Shown: positions 33,087-42,872 of the stretch, piece after piece
Layout of the letters: the number at the start of each line of letters is the position of its first letter
Numbering within the stretch: position 1 is the first letter of the stretch
Assembly: GCA_035379625.1 (NCBI GenBank)
Contig: DAOSVM010000002.1
Coordinates: 1-64,000 of the forward strand
DNA length: 64,000 nt
Reading direction: 5' to 3'
Source: DAOSCP01 sp035379625
GTDB taxonomy: Bacteria; Bacteroidota; Ignavibacteria; Ignavibacteriales; DAOSCP01
Made by a program: the position numbers and the translations under genes
Notes under the pieces: generated by a model
What the model was told of the DNA's origin: nothing
Seen by the model: the letters and a program-made list of their open reading frames with translations, nothing else
The model's database searches: none

Positions 33087-34298
33087 ATGTTTGAATATAT
33101 TGAAAATGGAACAATTACAAATGTACAAGGAATTTTTGCTTACGGTTTACATTGCGGCTTGAAAAAAAGAAAAAAGGACTTGGCTTTAATTTATTCTGAA
33201 TATGATTGTGATGCAGCAGCAACTTTTACATTAAATAAAGTAAAAGCTGCTCCTTTAATTTTATCTCAAACAACTATAAAAGAATATGGTAAAAATGTTA
33301 GGGCTATTTTAGTAAATTCTGGAAATGCTAACGCTTGTACAGGTGAGAAGGGGTATAACGATGCTTTAAAGATGCAGAAAATTTGTGCTGATGAATTAAA
33401 ATTAAAATCAGAGCAAGTTTTGATTAGCTCAACAGGCGTTATTGGGCAGTATCTTAATATGGAAAAAATAGAAAGTGGTGTTAAGAAAATTGTAAAACAT
33501 CTAACAAAAGATGGTGGCCTTTTAGCTGCTGAAGCTATTATGACAACGGATAAAAAATTAAAATCATTTGCATTAAAAATTAAATTAAAAAATGGTATTG
33601 TAAATATCGGTGGAATTTGTAAAGGTAGTGGTATGATTATGCCTAATATGGCTACTATGTTGGGATTTATTGCAACTGATGCTAAAATTGAGAAACAATT
33701 ACTTCAAAATATTCTATCTTATTGTGTATCAAAGACATTTAATAAAATTTCTGTTGATGGCGAAACTAGTACAAATGATATGGTAGTTGTTATTGCCAAT
33801 GGTGCAAGTGGAGTTGAAATTTCTGAAGATAATATAGAAGAATTAAATCTTTTTAAAGATGCACTTATGGATATTTGTAAAAAAATGGCAATATCAATCG
33901 TAAAAGATGGCGAAGGAGCAACAAAATTAGTTACTGTTAATATTTATGGTGCAAAATCAGAAGATGATATAAATAAAGTTGGGAAATCGATTGTTAATTC
34001 TTTACTTGTAAAAACAGCATTCTACGGGGAGGATGCAAATTGGGGAAGAATTGTTTCAGCTATTGGTAATAGCGAAGCGGATGTAATTCCAGAGAATATT
34101 GTGATTAAATTTAATGATCATACTGTTGTAGATAAAAATTATACTATACTTCTGGATGAGGAAAAAGCGAAAACTATTCTTTCACAAGTTGAGTTTGAAG
34201 TTAATATTTACTTAAATGTGGGGGATAAGCAAGGGACATGGTGGACCTGCGATTTATCAACAGAATATGTAAATATAAACGCTAATTATAGAACTTAA
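33087..34298 (+). CDS. argJ: Bifunctional glutamate N-acetyltransferase / amino-acid acetyltransferase
   Basis: ArgJ recycles the acetyl group from N-acetylornithine to glutamate, and bifunctional forms also use acetyl-CoA. The precursor cleaves itself between Ala189 and Thr190 in the motif NMATMLGF; Thr190 becomes the nucleophile. DGEGATK and the C-terminal GEDANWGRI are also conserved. GGGGG precedes the ATG, 13 bases after argC. Because no argA is seen, the cyclic pathway through ArgJ is implied for this organism. Confidence 0.96.
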   Translation: MFEYIENGTITNVQGIFAYGLHCGLKKRKKDLALIYSEYDCDAAATFTLNKVKAAPLILSQTTIKEYGKNVRAILVNSGNANACTGEKGYNDALKMQKICADELKLKSEQVLISSTGVIGQYLNMEKIESGVKKIVKHLTKDGGLLAAEAIMTTDKKLKSFALKIKLKNGIVNIGGICKGSGMIMPNMATMLGFIATDAKIEKQLLQNILSYCVSKTFNKISVDGETSTNDMVVVIANGASGVEISEDNIEELNLFKDALMDICKKMAISIVKDGEGATKLVTVNIYGAKSEDDINKVGKSIVNSLLVKTAFYGEDANWGRIVSAIGNSEADVIPENIVIKFNDHTVVDKNYTILLDEEKAKTILSQVEFEVNIYLNVGDKQGTWWTCDLSTEYVNINANYRT

Positions 34299-34309
34299 AG
34301 GAGCAAAAC

Positions 34310-35464
34310 ATGAAGAAAAATTATCTCCTTCCCGTTTATAGTAAATATGATGTTAAATTTAAATATGGTGACGGTTCATATTTATTTGATAATAATGGAT
34401 TTAAGTATATCGATTTACTTGGTGGAATTGCAGTTAATATTTTTGGCTATAATGATTTTGAAATTAATAATGCAATTATAAATCAGATTAGCCAATATAC
34501 TCATTTATCAAATTTATTTGAAATTGAATTGCAAAACATTGTTGCTGAAAAATTAGCAACATTGAGTAATTTGGACTACGTGTTTTTTACCAATTCTGGG
34601 ACTGAAGCTAATGAGGCTGCTATAAAATTTGCTAGAGCTTGGGGGCACGATAAAAATAAATACAAAATAATTGCTTTTAATGGTAGTTTTCATGGAAGAA
34701 CGTATGGAAGTCTTTCAGCAACGGGGCAAAGCAAATTTTGGAATAAATTTGAGCCAATTCTAGACGGTTTTGTCTTTGCCGATTTTAATAATTTTGATTC
34801 TGTTTTAGAAGTTTATGATGAAAAAGTTTGTGCTATTATGCTTGAACCAATTCAAGGTGAAAGCGGAATTGTTGTTGCAGATAAAGAATTTTTAGAAAAA
34901 GTTTATAACTTTTGTAAAGAGAAAAATATTTTATTGATTGTGGATGAAATTCAAGCGGGTATGGGCAGAACAGGAAAATTTTTTGCTTATCAAAATTATA
35001 ATATACAACCTGATATTGTAACATTAGCTAAAGGTATTGCTAATGGTTTACCTTTAGGAGCTACTATAAGCTCAAAAGAAGTAGGCGATTTTTTGCAACC
35101 AGGAATGCATGGATCAACTTTTGGAGGTAATCCTGTTGCGTTAGCTGTTGCAAATGTTGTATTAAAGAAATTAAATCACAAACTTTTAGAAAGAAATATC
35201 AAAGTTGGAAAAGAACTTAAAGATAAAATAAAAAGCATTGAAACAAAATATATTAAAGAAGTAAGAGGGATGGGGTTAATGATTGGTATTGAATTTACAG
35301 ATGAAAAAAATGCTAAAGAAATTGCTAAAGAGTTACTTAAAAATCATTTGGTTGTTGGAACTTCTGGTGATAAAATATTGAGACTATTACCTCCTTATAA
35401 AATTTCTTTTAATGATATTGATAAATTTGTTAGAATTTTAGAAAAAATTTTAGATTATAAATAA
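34310..35464 (+). CDS. argD: Acetylornithine aminotransferase
   Basis: A class III PLP-dependent aminotransferase making N-acetylornithine. The PLP phosphate motif NSGTEANE is at residues 95-102, the Asp pairing with the PLP ring in VDEIQAGMGRTG, and the Schiff-base Lys241 in LAKGIANGLPLGA. Length (384) is typical. AAAGGAG precedes the ATG. It is embedded in the arg operon between argJ and argR. It may also serve lysine synthesis, as ArgD often does. Confidence 0.95.
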   Translation: MKKNYLLPVYSKYDVKFKYGDGSYLFDNNGFKYIDLLGGIAVNIFGYNDFEINNAIINQISQYTHLSNLFEIELQNIVAEKLATLSNLDYVFFTNSGTEANEAAIKFARAWGHDKNKYKIIAFNGSFHGRTYGSLSATGQSKFWNKFEPILDGFVFADFNNFDSVLEVYDEKVCAIMLEPIQGESGIVVADKEFLEKVYNFCKEKNILLIVDEIQAGMGRTGKFFAYQNYNIQPDIVTLAKGIANGLPLGATISSKEVGDFLQPGMHGSTFGGNPVALAVANVVLKKLNHKLLERNIKVGKELKDKIKSIETKYIKEVRGMGLMIGIEFTDEKNAKEIAKELLKNHLVVGTSGDKILRLLPPYKISFNDIDKFVRILEKILDYK

Positions 35465-35476
35465 AGGATATAGATT

Positions 35477-35941
35477 ATGAGTGCGAAATTAAAAAGGCAA
35501 AACTTAATAAAAGAGATACTGAATACGAGAATTATATCAAATCACGAAGTAATATTAAAATTGCTGCATGCAGAAGGTATTAAAACAACGCAAGCAACAT
35601 TAAGCAGAGATTTTGCTGAATTAGGGGTTATTAGAGTGATAACCGATTTAGGACCACGGTATATACTGGATGCTAATGAGGCAGGTAAAAAAATTGCAGA
35701 ACTTGTTGGTTTTGAAATATTAAACGTGCAGAATAATGAAAGTTTGATTGTAATTCGTACTTTAGCGGGAAGGGCCCAAGGTGTTGCTCATTATATCGAC
35801 AGATTAAATAAAGTTGAAATTCTTGGTACTGTTGGTGGCGACGATACTGTGCTTGTTATTCCTAATAAGTCTGATAATATTCCTGTTATTGTTAACTGGA
35901 TTAAAGATTTAATGAACAAACATAAATTCAAAGGAGAATAA
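35477..35941 (+). CDS. argR: Arginine repressor
   Basis: The hexameric arginine-responsive regulator of 154 residues. The N-terminal winged helix ends in TQATLSRDFAELGVIRV, the standard DNA-recognition segment. The C-terminal oligomerisation domain has GTVGGDDTVLVI, whose paired aspartates bind arginine. The gene sits inside the operon it presumably controls, two bases before argG, with the ARG-box palindromes upstream of argC as the likely target. AAAGGA precedes the ATG. Confidence 0.96.
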   Translation: MSAKLKRQNLIKEILNTRIISNHEVILKLLHAEGIKTTQATLSRDFAELGVIRVITDLGPRYILDANEAGKKIAELVGFEILNVQNNESLIVIRTLAGRAQGVAHYIDRLNKVEILGTVGGDDTVLVIPNKSDNIPVIVNWIKDLMNKHKFKGE

Positions 35942-35942
35942 A

Positions 35943-37163
35943 ATGGCAAAATCAAAAATTGTAGTAGCTTATTCAGGTGGATTAGATACATCTGTTATTG
36001 TAAAATGGTTAAAAGATAAATACGATGCTGACATTATAACCTTTACTGGCAATTTAGGGCAAAAAGCAGAATTAGAAGGACTTGAAGAAAAGGCTATAAA
36101 AACTGGTGCTAGTAAAGCAATTGTTATGGATTTGCAAGAAGAATTTGTTAGTGAATATGTTTGGAAAGCTTTAAAAGCTGGTGCTTTATATGAAGGTGAA
36201 TATCCTTTAGCATGCGCTATTGGAAGACCTTTATTAGCAAAAAAGTTAGCAGAAGTTGCTATTCAAGAGGGGGCAGAATATGTTGCTCATGGATGTACTG
36301 GTAAAGGAAACGACCAGGTAAGATTTGAAGTTGGCGTTAATTCTCTAGCACCACATTTAAAAGTACTTGCTCCCGTTAGAGAATGGGAATTCAAAAGTAG
36401 AGAAGAAGAAATTGAATTCGCAAAAAAACATAATATACCAGTTAAAGCATCTATCGAGAAACCGTATTCTATTGACGAAAATATTTTTGGTATTGCGATA
36501 GAGTGTGGTGTACTTGAAGATCCTAAGAATGCACCACCTGAAGATGCTTATCAAATTACAACTGATCCCAAAAAAGCTCCTGATTTTGCTGAAGTTGTTG
36601 AGATATCTTTTAAAAATGGTATTCCTGTAGCTGTTAATGGTAAAGTATTGTCACCAGTTAAAATTTTAGAAGAATTAAATACAATTGGTGCTAAACACGG
36701 TGTAGGTAGACTTGATTTAATTGAAAATCGTGTGGTTGGTATTAAATCAAGAGAAATTTATGAAGCTCCTGCTGCTGTTATTTTGCATAAAGCTCATTTT
36801 GAATTAGAAAAATTAATTCTTGATAAAGATACATTCAGATATAAACAACAAGTTGCAACAAAAATTTCAGAATTGATTTATGAAGGTTTATGGTTTTCTC
36901 CTATTTTTAACCATTTAATGACTTTTGTTGATTCTACACAAAAATATATAGATGGCGATATCAAACTCGAATTGTATAAAGGTAACTTAAAAACTCTATC
37001 AAGAAGCTCAAAATATAGTTTATATAATCAAGATTTAGCTACATACTCCGAAGCTGATAAATTTGATCATACTGCAAGTGTTGGATTTATAAATATTTAT
37101 GGATTACCTTATAAAACTGCAGCATCAATTTATGGTACAACTTTAACAAAGGATAAATTATGA
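35943..37163 (+). CDS. argG: Argininosuccinate synthase
   Basis: Condenses citrulline and aspartate with ATP. The PP-loop AYSGGLDTSV is at residues 9-18, HGCTGKGNDQVRFE follows near 118, and the aspartate/citrulline-binding loops match the family. Length (406) is standard. AAAGGAG precedes the ATG, and the stop overlaps the argH start by 4 bases (ATGA). The pathway enzymes ArgB and ArgF/ArgF', needed before this step, are not encoded in this window. Confidence 0.98.
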   Translation: MAKSKIVVAYSGGLDTSVIVKWLKDKYDADIITFTGNLGQKAELEGLEEKAIKTGASKAIVMDLQEEFVSEYVWKALKAGALYEGEYPLACAIGRPLLAKKLAEVAIQEGAEYVAHGCTGKGNDQVRFEVGVNSLAPHLKVLAPVREWEFKSREEEIEFAKKHNIPVKASIEKPYSIDENIFGIAIECGVLEDPKNAPPEDAYQITTDPKKAPDFAEVVEISFKNGIPVAVNGKVLSPVKILEELNTIGAKHGVGRLDLIENRVVGIKSREIYEAPAAVILHKAHFELEKLILDKDTFRYKQQVATKISELIYEGLWFSPIFNHLMTFVDSTQKYIDGDIKLELYKGNLKTLSRSSKYSLYNQDLATYSEADKFDHTASVGFINIYGLPYKTAASIYGTTLTKDKL

Positions 37164-38536
37164 TTTGGGGCGGTAGATTTGAAGAGAGCTTAGATGATAT
37201 AGCTTTAAAGTTCTCTTCTTCTTTTAACATTGATATCAATTTATTTTATGAAGATATACAAGTAAGTATTGTATATTCATCTATGCTATATAGAATTGGC
37301 CTTATTACGCATGACGAAATGGAAAAAATACATCATGGGTTAATTCAAATTAAAGAGAATTACGAAAAAGATAAAAACTATTTTAATCTTGATGAATACG
37401 AGGATGTCCATTCGGCTATCGAAGATAAATTATTTCAAATTATTGGTGAAACAGCCGCAAAATTACATACTGGTAGAAGTAGAAATGATTTAATCGCAAC
37501 AGATATGCGTTTGTGGGTAAAAAAACTTTGTAAAATTGTTCAAAATTCAATTTTAAATTTACAAAAATCTATTATTCAAAAGGCTAGCGAAAATATTGAT
37601 ACTTTGATGTTTGGATATACTCATTTACAAAGGGCTCAACCAATATCTTTTGCATTTTATTTACTTGCATATTATGATATGCTAGAACGCGATTTTAACC
37701 AATTTGAACAAAATTTTTTAAAAATAAAATATTGCCCATTAGGTTCAAGCGCTTTTGCTGGTTCAACATTAAATTTAGATACAGAATTTCTCGCTAAATC
37801 ATTGGGATTTGAAGCTCCTTATAATAATGCTATGGATGCTGTGGCAGATAGAGATTTTATGTTAGATTTCTTAAATGCTGTCAATATTGGTATGATACAT
37901 TTAAGTCGTTTATCTGAAGATTTGATTATTTACTCAACTCAAGAATTCAATTTTATAAAATTAAGCGATAAATACACAACTGGTTCTTCACTTATGCCAC
38001 AGAAAAAAAATCCGGATATGCTCGAACTTATAAGGGGTAAATCCGCTTCTGTTACGGGAAATTATACTTCTTTTTCGATGTTGTTAAAAGCATTGCCAAT
38101 GAGTTATAATCGAGACTTACAAGAAGATAAAAAACTATTATGGGAAGCTTTCAATACTTATAACGATTCATTAAATATAATGAATGGAGTCATATCCACA
38201 CTTGAATGCAATAAAAATCGTTATGAAAAAGATATTTTAAATGATTTTTCTATAGCAACAGATATTGCTGATTATCTTGTAAAAAAGGGAGTAGCTTTTA
38301 GAATAGCGCATAAGCAAGTAGGTATACTTGTAAAGTATGCTGAAAAACATAGTAAAAAGCTTATAGAAATTACTAATATTGAACTTGAGAACCTTAAAAT
38401 TGCTCTAACTTCTGATGAATTATTTGAAATTATTAATAGTAATCCACTATACAGAAAACAAACAAAATCGTCTCCTAATCCAAATTTTGTAAGAGAAAGA
38501 ATTGATTTAATTAAAGTAAAATTGAGAATAAATTAA
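37160..38536 (+). CDS. argH: Argininosuccinate lyase
   Basis: Splits argininosuccinate into arginine and fumarate, the last step of the pathway. The fumarase-superfamily signature SSLMPQKKNPD lies near residue 275, the early HTGRSRND near 110, and THLQRAQP near 155. Length (458) is normal. The start overlaps the argG stop. No strong terminator follows, and repeat element D begins 69 bases after the stop codon. Confidence 0.97.
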   Translation: MIWGGRFEESLDDIALKFSSSFNIDINLFYEDIQVSIVYSSMLYRIGLITHDEMEKIHHGLIQIKENYEKDKNYFNLDEYEDVHSAIEDKLFQIIGETAAKLHTGRSRNDLIATDMRLWVKKLCKIVQNSILNLQKSIIQKASENIDTLMFGYTHLQRAQPISFAFYLLAYYDMLERDFNQFEQNFLKIKYCPLGSSAFAGSTLNLDTEFLAKSLGFEAPYNNAMDAVADRDFMLDFLNAVNIGMIHLSRLSEDLIIYSTQEFNFIKLSDKYTTGSSLMPQKKNPDMLELIRGKSASVTGNYTSFSMLLKALPMSYNRDLQEDKKLLWEAFNTYNDSLNIMNGVISTLECNKNRYEKDILNDFSIATDIADYLVKKGVAFRIAHKQVGILVKYAEKHSKKLIEITNIELENLKIALTSDELFEIINSNPLYRKQTKSSPNPNFVRERIDLIKVKLRIN

Positions 38537-38604
38537 TTTTCATTCTTATAGTACAAGGCAAGTGAGCATTTGTTAGCTTTTTTCTTTTTAAAAAAAATTC
38601 CTCA

Positions 38605-39365
38605 TTAGCTCAGACGGTGTAAGCATAAAGCCCGTGCGCCGTACGGCGCACGGGCAGGCTAAAGCCAAAATTTTTTCCCAAAAACATTCCAACAAATTTT
38701 TACCAATATATTTTATATTTTTACATTTAGCTAAATAACTAAATGTTGTTTATATACTTTTTTAATATAGATTAGATTAACCCAAATTATTCAATAGAGG
38801 TTGAAAAATCTTGATAAGTTAAAAGAAATCATTAAATTATGGAAAAAACAGAAATAAGAATAAATGTAAATAATATGGCAGAAAATGGTTTTGGTTAGAA
38901 GGCTTATTCTCTAAAATAGATAGTACTTCGTTCCCTTTTGTATTTCCTAATGCATAATTTGGGATTAAGTAAAAAAAGTGAATACATAATATAGATATTG
39001 CTAAAATTAGATATAATTGTATTTTCGATATATTCACTTTTCTTAAAAATATATTTGTATTTACAATATAATTGCATATATGATATATCGGCAATTATCA
39101 ATAATATATTTGTAAATACAATATAATTGTAATTACGATATAGTTGTAAATACAATAATATTATAAAAAAACCACAAAATGTAAAAATTCAAAACTATAT
39201 TATTTTACAAGCTACCACGCATTTGGGAAAGATTTGAATATTAAGGCAAGAAAGCATCACGTTATGAAAGGTGTCGAAGAAAAGAGATTTTGCGGGCCTT
39301 CGGCCCGCTGCCCCTTGCGGCTTGGCACAAGCCGCAAGGGGCTATGCCTATACTGTCTGAGCTAA
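38605..39365 (+). mobile_element. Gene-free inverted-end repeat element, copy D (761 bp)
   Basis: The short end at left is TTAGCTCAGACGGTGTAAGC followed by a 26-bp perfect palindrome centred on GTAC (38630-38655 region) and GGCTAAAGCC. The long end at right, on the minus strand, is TTAGCTCAGACAGTATAGGC, then a 13-bp perfect stem CCCCTTGCGGCTT/AAGCCGCAAGGGG and GCGGGCC/GGCCCGC. The internal array of 17-mers is at 39011-39158. ACATTTAG-CTAAATAA-CTAAATGT near 38725 is an extra palindrome. The element separates argH from the protease terminator. Short minus-strand ORFs inside are products of the AT repeats. Confidence 0.72.
39011..39158. repeat. AT-rich 17-bp periodic palindromic array in element D
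   Basis: The clearest array. ATATATTTGTAAATACA, ATATAATTGTAATTACG and ATATAGTTGTAAATACA follow one another with exact 17-bp period. An earlier set, ATATATTTGTATTTACA then ATATAATTGCATATATG, does the same. Confidence 0.78.
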
Positions 39366-39377
39366 AATATTAAAAAA

Positions 39378-39399
39378 GGCTGCCTATTTTCAGGCAGCC
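39378..39399 (-). terminator. Terminator of the M48 protease gene
   Basis: On the minus strand GGCTGCCT and AGGCAGCC pair around GAAAAT, followed by TTTTTT. Confidence 0.92.
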
Positions 39400-39408
39400 T
39401 ATATTGTT

Positions 39409-40653
39409 TTAATTTCTTGTGTAGTAGCTGAATCTATCTTGCATTGTTGCGCCAGGTTTCTTTTTATTAAATTCTCCATTGCAGAATTTTTCTGCTTTTT
39501 CAGCCCTTGTTTTTGCATCATCTGGAGCTAAATATTCACTATCAAAAATATCAACTTTTGGTTTTGGAATAGCAGCAAGTTTTTTAGTCATCCTAGCAAT
39601 TGCAAATGGATCATAACCTGCATTGGCTATCAAAATTGCTGCACCTTTATCAGCTTCTAACTCATATTCTAATAGTCTTTTATGAACAACTTTTTCATAT
39701 GCTGATTCTGCCATTTTTATTAGATCTTCTTCTACAGCCTTATATTCCTTATCTTTTTCGTCCATTTCATCTTCAGAAAATTCTTCATCTAATTCAGAAA
39801 ATGCATCATCGGATTTTATATTTACTTTTCTTTGAGTAATTTCTTGTAAACCATGTCTTTGGATGACGTGTATCATCTCGTGAGCTATTATAGCCGCTAA
39901 TTCTGCTTCATCAGAACACTTGTCCAATGCACCTTTAGTAATAAATATAATTCCTCCTGGGCAAGCAAAGCCATTAACGGTATTATCATTTAAGATAAAA
40001 ACATTAAAATCGTATCCGTATATTTCATTTTTATTGACAATTGCTGCTGCTATAAGATTTACGTATTTTGTTAATTTATTATCTTTTATAATACCTTTGG
40101 AAGCTAACCTCGCTGCAACTGTATAGCCGATTTGTAGTTCATTTAAATCTGGATCATAAGATGGTATTTTAAAATCAGCATCGGATAGATCTAATTCACC
40201 AACATTATTAGATTTAGTATACTTAAATGGAACAAGAAAACTATTGAATTCATTAGCTGTAAATTTAGTATTGGGAAATTCAATTAAATAATCAACGCTT
40301 TGTAAATCCGCTGCTTTAATTTTTTGTGCAAAACCTTTGATAGCTGCTGTAATGGCAACTTTTGATACTTTGACAGGAACATTTCCACCAGTATTAGCCA
40401 CTTTTGAAACAGGTTCATTAGCCAAATTTTGGTCTGACATCCAACCAATTCTGCCATCAGGTAATTTAACTTTAATCCATCTGGCATTTTTTTCTAAAAC
40501 TTCAACTTTAACATTTGAAGCAATTACATCCATTAAAGGAAAAAAGCTACCGGCACCTTCTCGCAAGTGATTGGATGGTTTACAAGTATACATTACACTT
40601 TGAGAAAATAATATGTTACAAAACAAAATTCCTACTAATATAACCTTTTTCAT
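39409..40653 (-). CDS. Exported M48-family zinc metalloprotease with SH3 domain
   Basis: A signal peptide (to about FSQS) is followed by a bacterial SH3 domain (residues 25-80, YTCKPSNHLREGAG to GWMSD) and an M48 peptidase domain. The zinc site is HEMIH near residue 260, and the third ligand is the Glu in LEYELEADKGA. Between them lies an unusually acidic insert (DEEFSEDEMDEKDKEY). The ATG at 40653 is preferred because TGAGG precedes it; 40665 would add four residues. It lies downstream of the CHASE2 cyclase gene, with a 74-base gap. Role in envelope quality control is inferred. Confidence 0.88.
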   Translation of the reverse strand: MKKVILVGILFCNILFSQSVMYTCKPSNHLREGAGSFFPLMDVIASNVKVEVLEKNARWIKVKLPDGRIGWMSDQNLANEPVSKVANTGGNVPVKVSKVAITAAIKGFAQKIKAADLQSVDYLIEFPNTKFTANEFNSFLVPFKYTKSNNVGELDLSDADFKIPSYDPDLNELQIGYTVAARLASKGIIKDNKLTKYVNLIAAAIVNKNEIYGYDFNVFILNDNTVNGFACPGGIIFITKGALDKCSDEAELAAIIAHEMIHVIQRHGLQEITQRKVNIKSDDAFSELDEEFSEDEMDEKDKEYKAVEEDLIKMAESAYEKVVHKRLLEYELEADKGAAILIANAGYDPFAIARMTKKLAAIPKPKVDIFDSEYLAPDDAKTRAEKAEKFCNGEFNKKKPGATMQDRFSYYTRN

Positions 40654-40727
40654 AGTCAACCTCATAGATAAATATTTTTATGCAATATAAAATTAAATAT
40701 GACGAAAATCAAATTAATTTTATATTA

Positions 40728-42872
40728 TTATTTTGTTGTCATTTCGTAAACACCATCCCAATTGTTAGGGACACCGTGTAATTTTAAATTTTCTATTCTT
40801 TTTAAATATAATTTTGTTGCAATATCATCGTTTTTTAATTTTAAGGTTACAGTGAAATATTTTATTGCTTCTTCAAAATTAAGATTTCTATAATTTTCCA
40901 AACCTAATTTGAAAGGTTCAATAAAATCGTAATTATCATTTTTGTTTTCTATTAAATCTATAAGTTCATAAATTCTAATAGGTTTTGTTTTGCCTTTTAC
41001 CTTTATGTAATCAAGTTCTCTTACGATTACTGAATTTTTTACTAATTCATAAGTAGATTCACTTAAAATTATATTTGTACCAAATTCTTTATTTACGCCT
41101 TCTAATCTTGATGCAAGATTAACAGTATCGCCAATTGCTGTATATTCCAATCTATTTTTATTACCTACATTACCTAGGATGAAATTACCAGAATTTAATC
41201 CAATTCTAGTTGTAAAAATAGGTCTGTTTTCAGCACTAGAATAATATTTGTGTAATGTATTCTGAATTAGAAGCGCACTTTTACACGCTTGTAAAGCATG
41301 ATTCCCGGTATTTATAGGTGCTCCAAAAATAGCCATTATAGCATCGCCAATATATTTATCAAGCATTCCATAATTTTCTAAAATTATATTAGTGCATAAA
41401 CTTAAATATTCATTTAAATAACTTATTAGTTGTTTAGGTTCATATTGTTCGGATATTGTTGTGAAATTTTTTATATCAGAAAAGAAAACGGTACCGTTAT
41501 ATTCATCGCCACCTAATTCTATACTATCAGGATTTTTAACTATAATATCTACCACTTGAGAAGAGAGATAACGACTCATTGCTTCTTTAAGGAATCTTTT
41601 CTTTTGGCCTTCTGTAATATAACTTAAATATGCAGAAAATGAGAAAGATAAAATTATCGTTAATTCAACATTTACAAGTGGCAACCAATATAAGAAATAT
41701 TTAAAAATTAGAATAGTAAAACCTAAGTATGATAAGGCTAATACTAAATTGTGAAAAAAAGATAAATAGGCTTTTTTTGTTTTAAAATAACTAATAGCCG
41801 ATAGAAAAGAAAAAAATATGATTAATGTAAGTTCAATTAGATCACTAGATTTATTTAAATGAGTATTTTTATTTAAATTACTCAACATCGTGGCATGGAT
41901 TTCCATACCTGGATAATTATCAAGATATGTAAATGGTGTAGATTTATAATCGTGTAATCCAGCTGAAGTTCCGCCAACAATTATAAATTTATTTTCAAAG
42001 TGCGAAGGAGCTATAATAGGTTTTTGGTTGTTCATAAGAGCAATTTCTGACTCAATTATAGCAGCAGCTGTATAATATTTAAAAACACCGTTATCTGGGC
42101 CACCTTTACCATACCAATAGTAATAAAAAAAACCTTTATCTGTTTTGTAAATTTTTTCTAAGTTATTTGCTAATTCTTCTGGCGATTTTTTGTTACCTGC
42201 ACAATATAGAGCTGAAGCGAAATTAAGTAAATATTTATCTTTACATTTATAAATTAGTTCAGTTTTTCTAGCCATTCCATCTTTATCTTCCTTAAAATCA
42301 ACAATCCCTAAATATTTAGCATTCTTTTGAAATTCTGGCAATGGTGCTACCACTTTTTTATATTCTTTAACATAAAAATTAGGTTGATTTATTGTTAAAA
42401 GTTTAGTTGAATCGATTGGATTATATTCAAGTTCCATTTCAACATTTAATTGAGCAGCCACAATTGCATTTCCATATTTTTTTAAGCTTAATGCAAAATA
42501 TTCGTCTGTAGACATTAAATCTTTTTGTGTAAAAATGATATCAAATCCAACAGCTTTGGTTTTAACTCTCGAAAAATAATTAAGCATTAAACCGTAAAAT
42601 TCCCTCGGCCATGGCCAATGAACGCCATTTTGTTCATAATAAGCTAAACTATTATCATCTATTGCAATTAAAACAATATTTGTATCTACTAAATTTTTAT
42701 TATGTGCTTTTCTAAATCTAAAATCTAAAGATTTGAGTTCTAAAGTTTCAGTTACTTTAAAAATCCATAAAAATGAGATTATAATTGAAGTGATAATTCC
42801 TATTGTTATAATTTGATAAGAAGTGGAGTTGTGGATATTTTTTTTATATGTAATTAAAAAGTTTTTGAACAT
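40728..42872 (-). CDS. CHASE2-domain class III adenylate cyclase
   Basis: A membrane sensor of 714 residues. One N-terminal helix leads to a periplasmic CHASE2 domain (VLIAIDDNS, WPWPRE, VGFDIIF); a block of three helices follows near residues 340-410; the C-terminal catalytic domain makes cyclic AMP. Metal-binding aspartates are in FFSDIKNFTT and IGDAIMAIFGAP, and the specificity region DKYIGD with EYTAIGDTVN suits an adenylate cyclase of the K/T type. A TPR-like tail ends the protein. No cAMP receptor gene is in the window. Stimulus unknown. Confidence 0.92.
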   Translation of the reverse strand: MFKNFLITYKKNIHNSTSYQIITIGIITSIIISFLWIFKVTETLELKSLDFRFRKAHNKNLVDTNIVLIAIDDNSLAYYEQNGVHWPWPREFYGLMLNYFSRVKTKAVGFDIIFTQKDLMSTDEYFALSLKKYGNAIVAAQLNVEMELEYNPIDSTKLLTINQPNFYVKEYKKVVAPLPEFQKNAKYLGIVDFKEDKDGMARKTELIYKCKDKYLLNFASALYCAGNKKSPEELANNLEKIYKTDKGFFYYYWYGKGGPDNGVFKYYTAAAIIESEIALMNNQKPIIAPSHFENKFIIVGGTSAGLHDYKSTPFTYLDNYPGMEIHATMLSNLNKNTHLNKSSDLIELTLIIFFSFLSAISYFKTKKAYLSFFHNLVLALSYLGFTILIFKYFLYWLPLVNVELTIILSFSFSAYLSYITEGQKKRFLKEAMSRYLSSQVVDIIVKNPDSIELGGDEYNGTVFFSDIKNFTTISEQYEPKQLISYLNEYLSLCTNIILENYGMLDKYIGDAIMAIFGAPINTGNHALQACKSALLIQNTLHKYYSSAENRPIFTTRIGLNSGNFILGNVGNKNRLEYTAIGDTVNLASRLEGVNKEFGTNIILSESTYELVKNSVIVRELDYIKVKGKTKPIRIYELIDLIENKNDNYDFIEPFKLGLENYRNLNFEEAIKYFTVTLKLKNDDIATKLYLKRIENLKLHGVPNNWDGVYEMTTK

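Noticed and set aside
38837..39155. Two minus-strand ORFs of 83-85 codons inside element D
   Set aside because: They arise from the AT-rich 17-bp repeats, overlap each other, show Ile/Tyr/Asn-rich low-complexity products and have no ribosome binding site.
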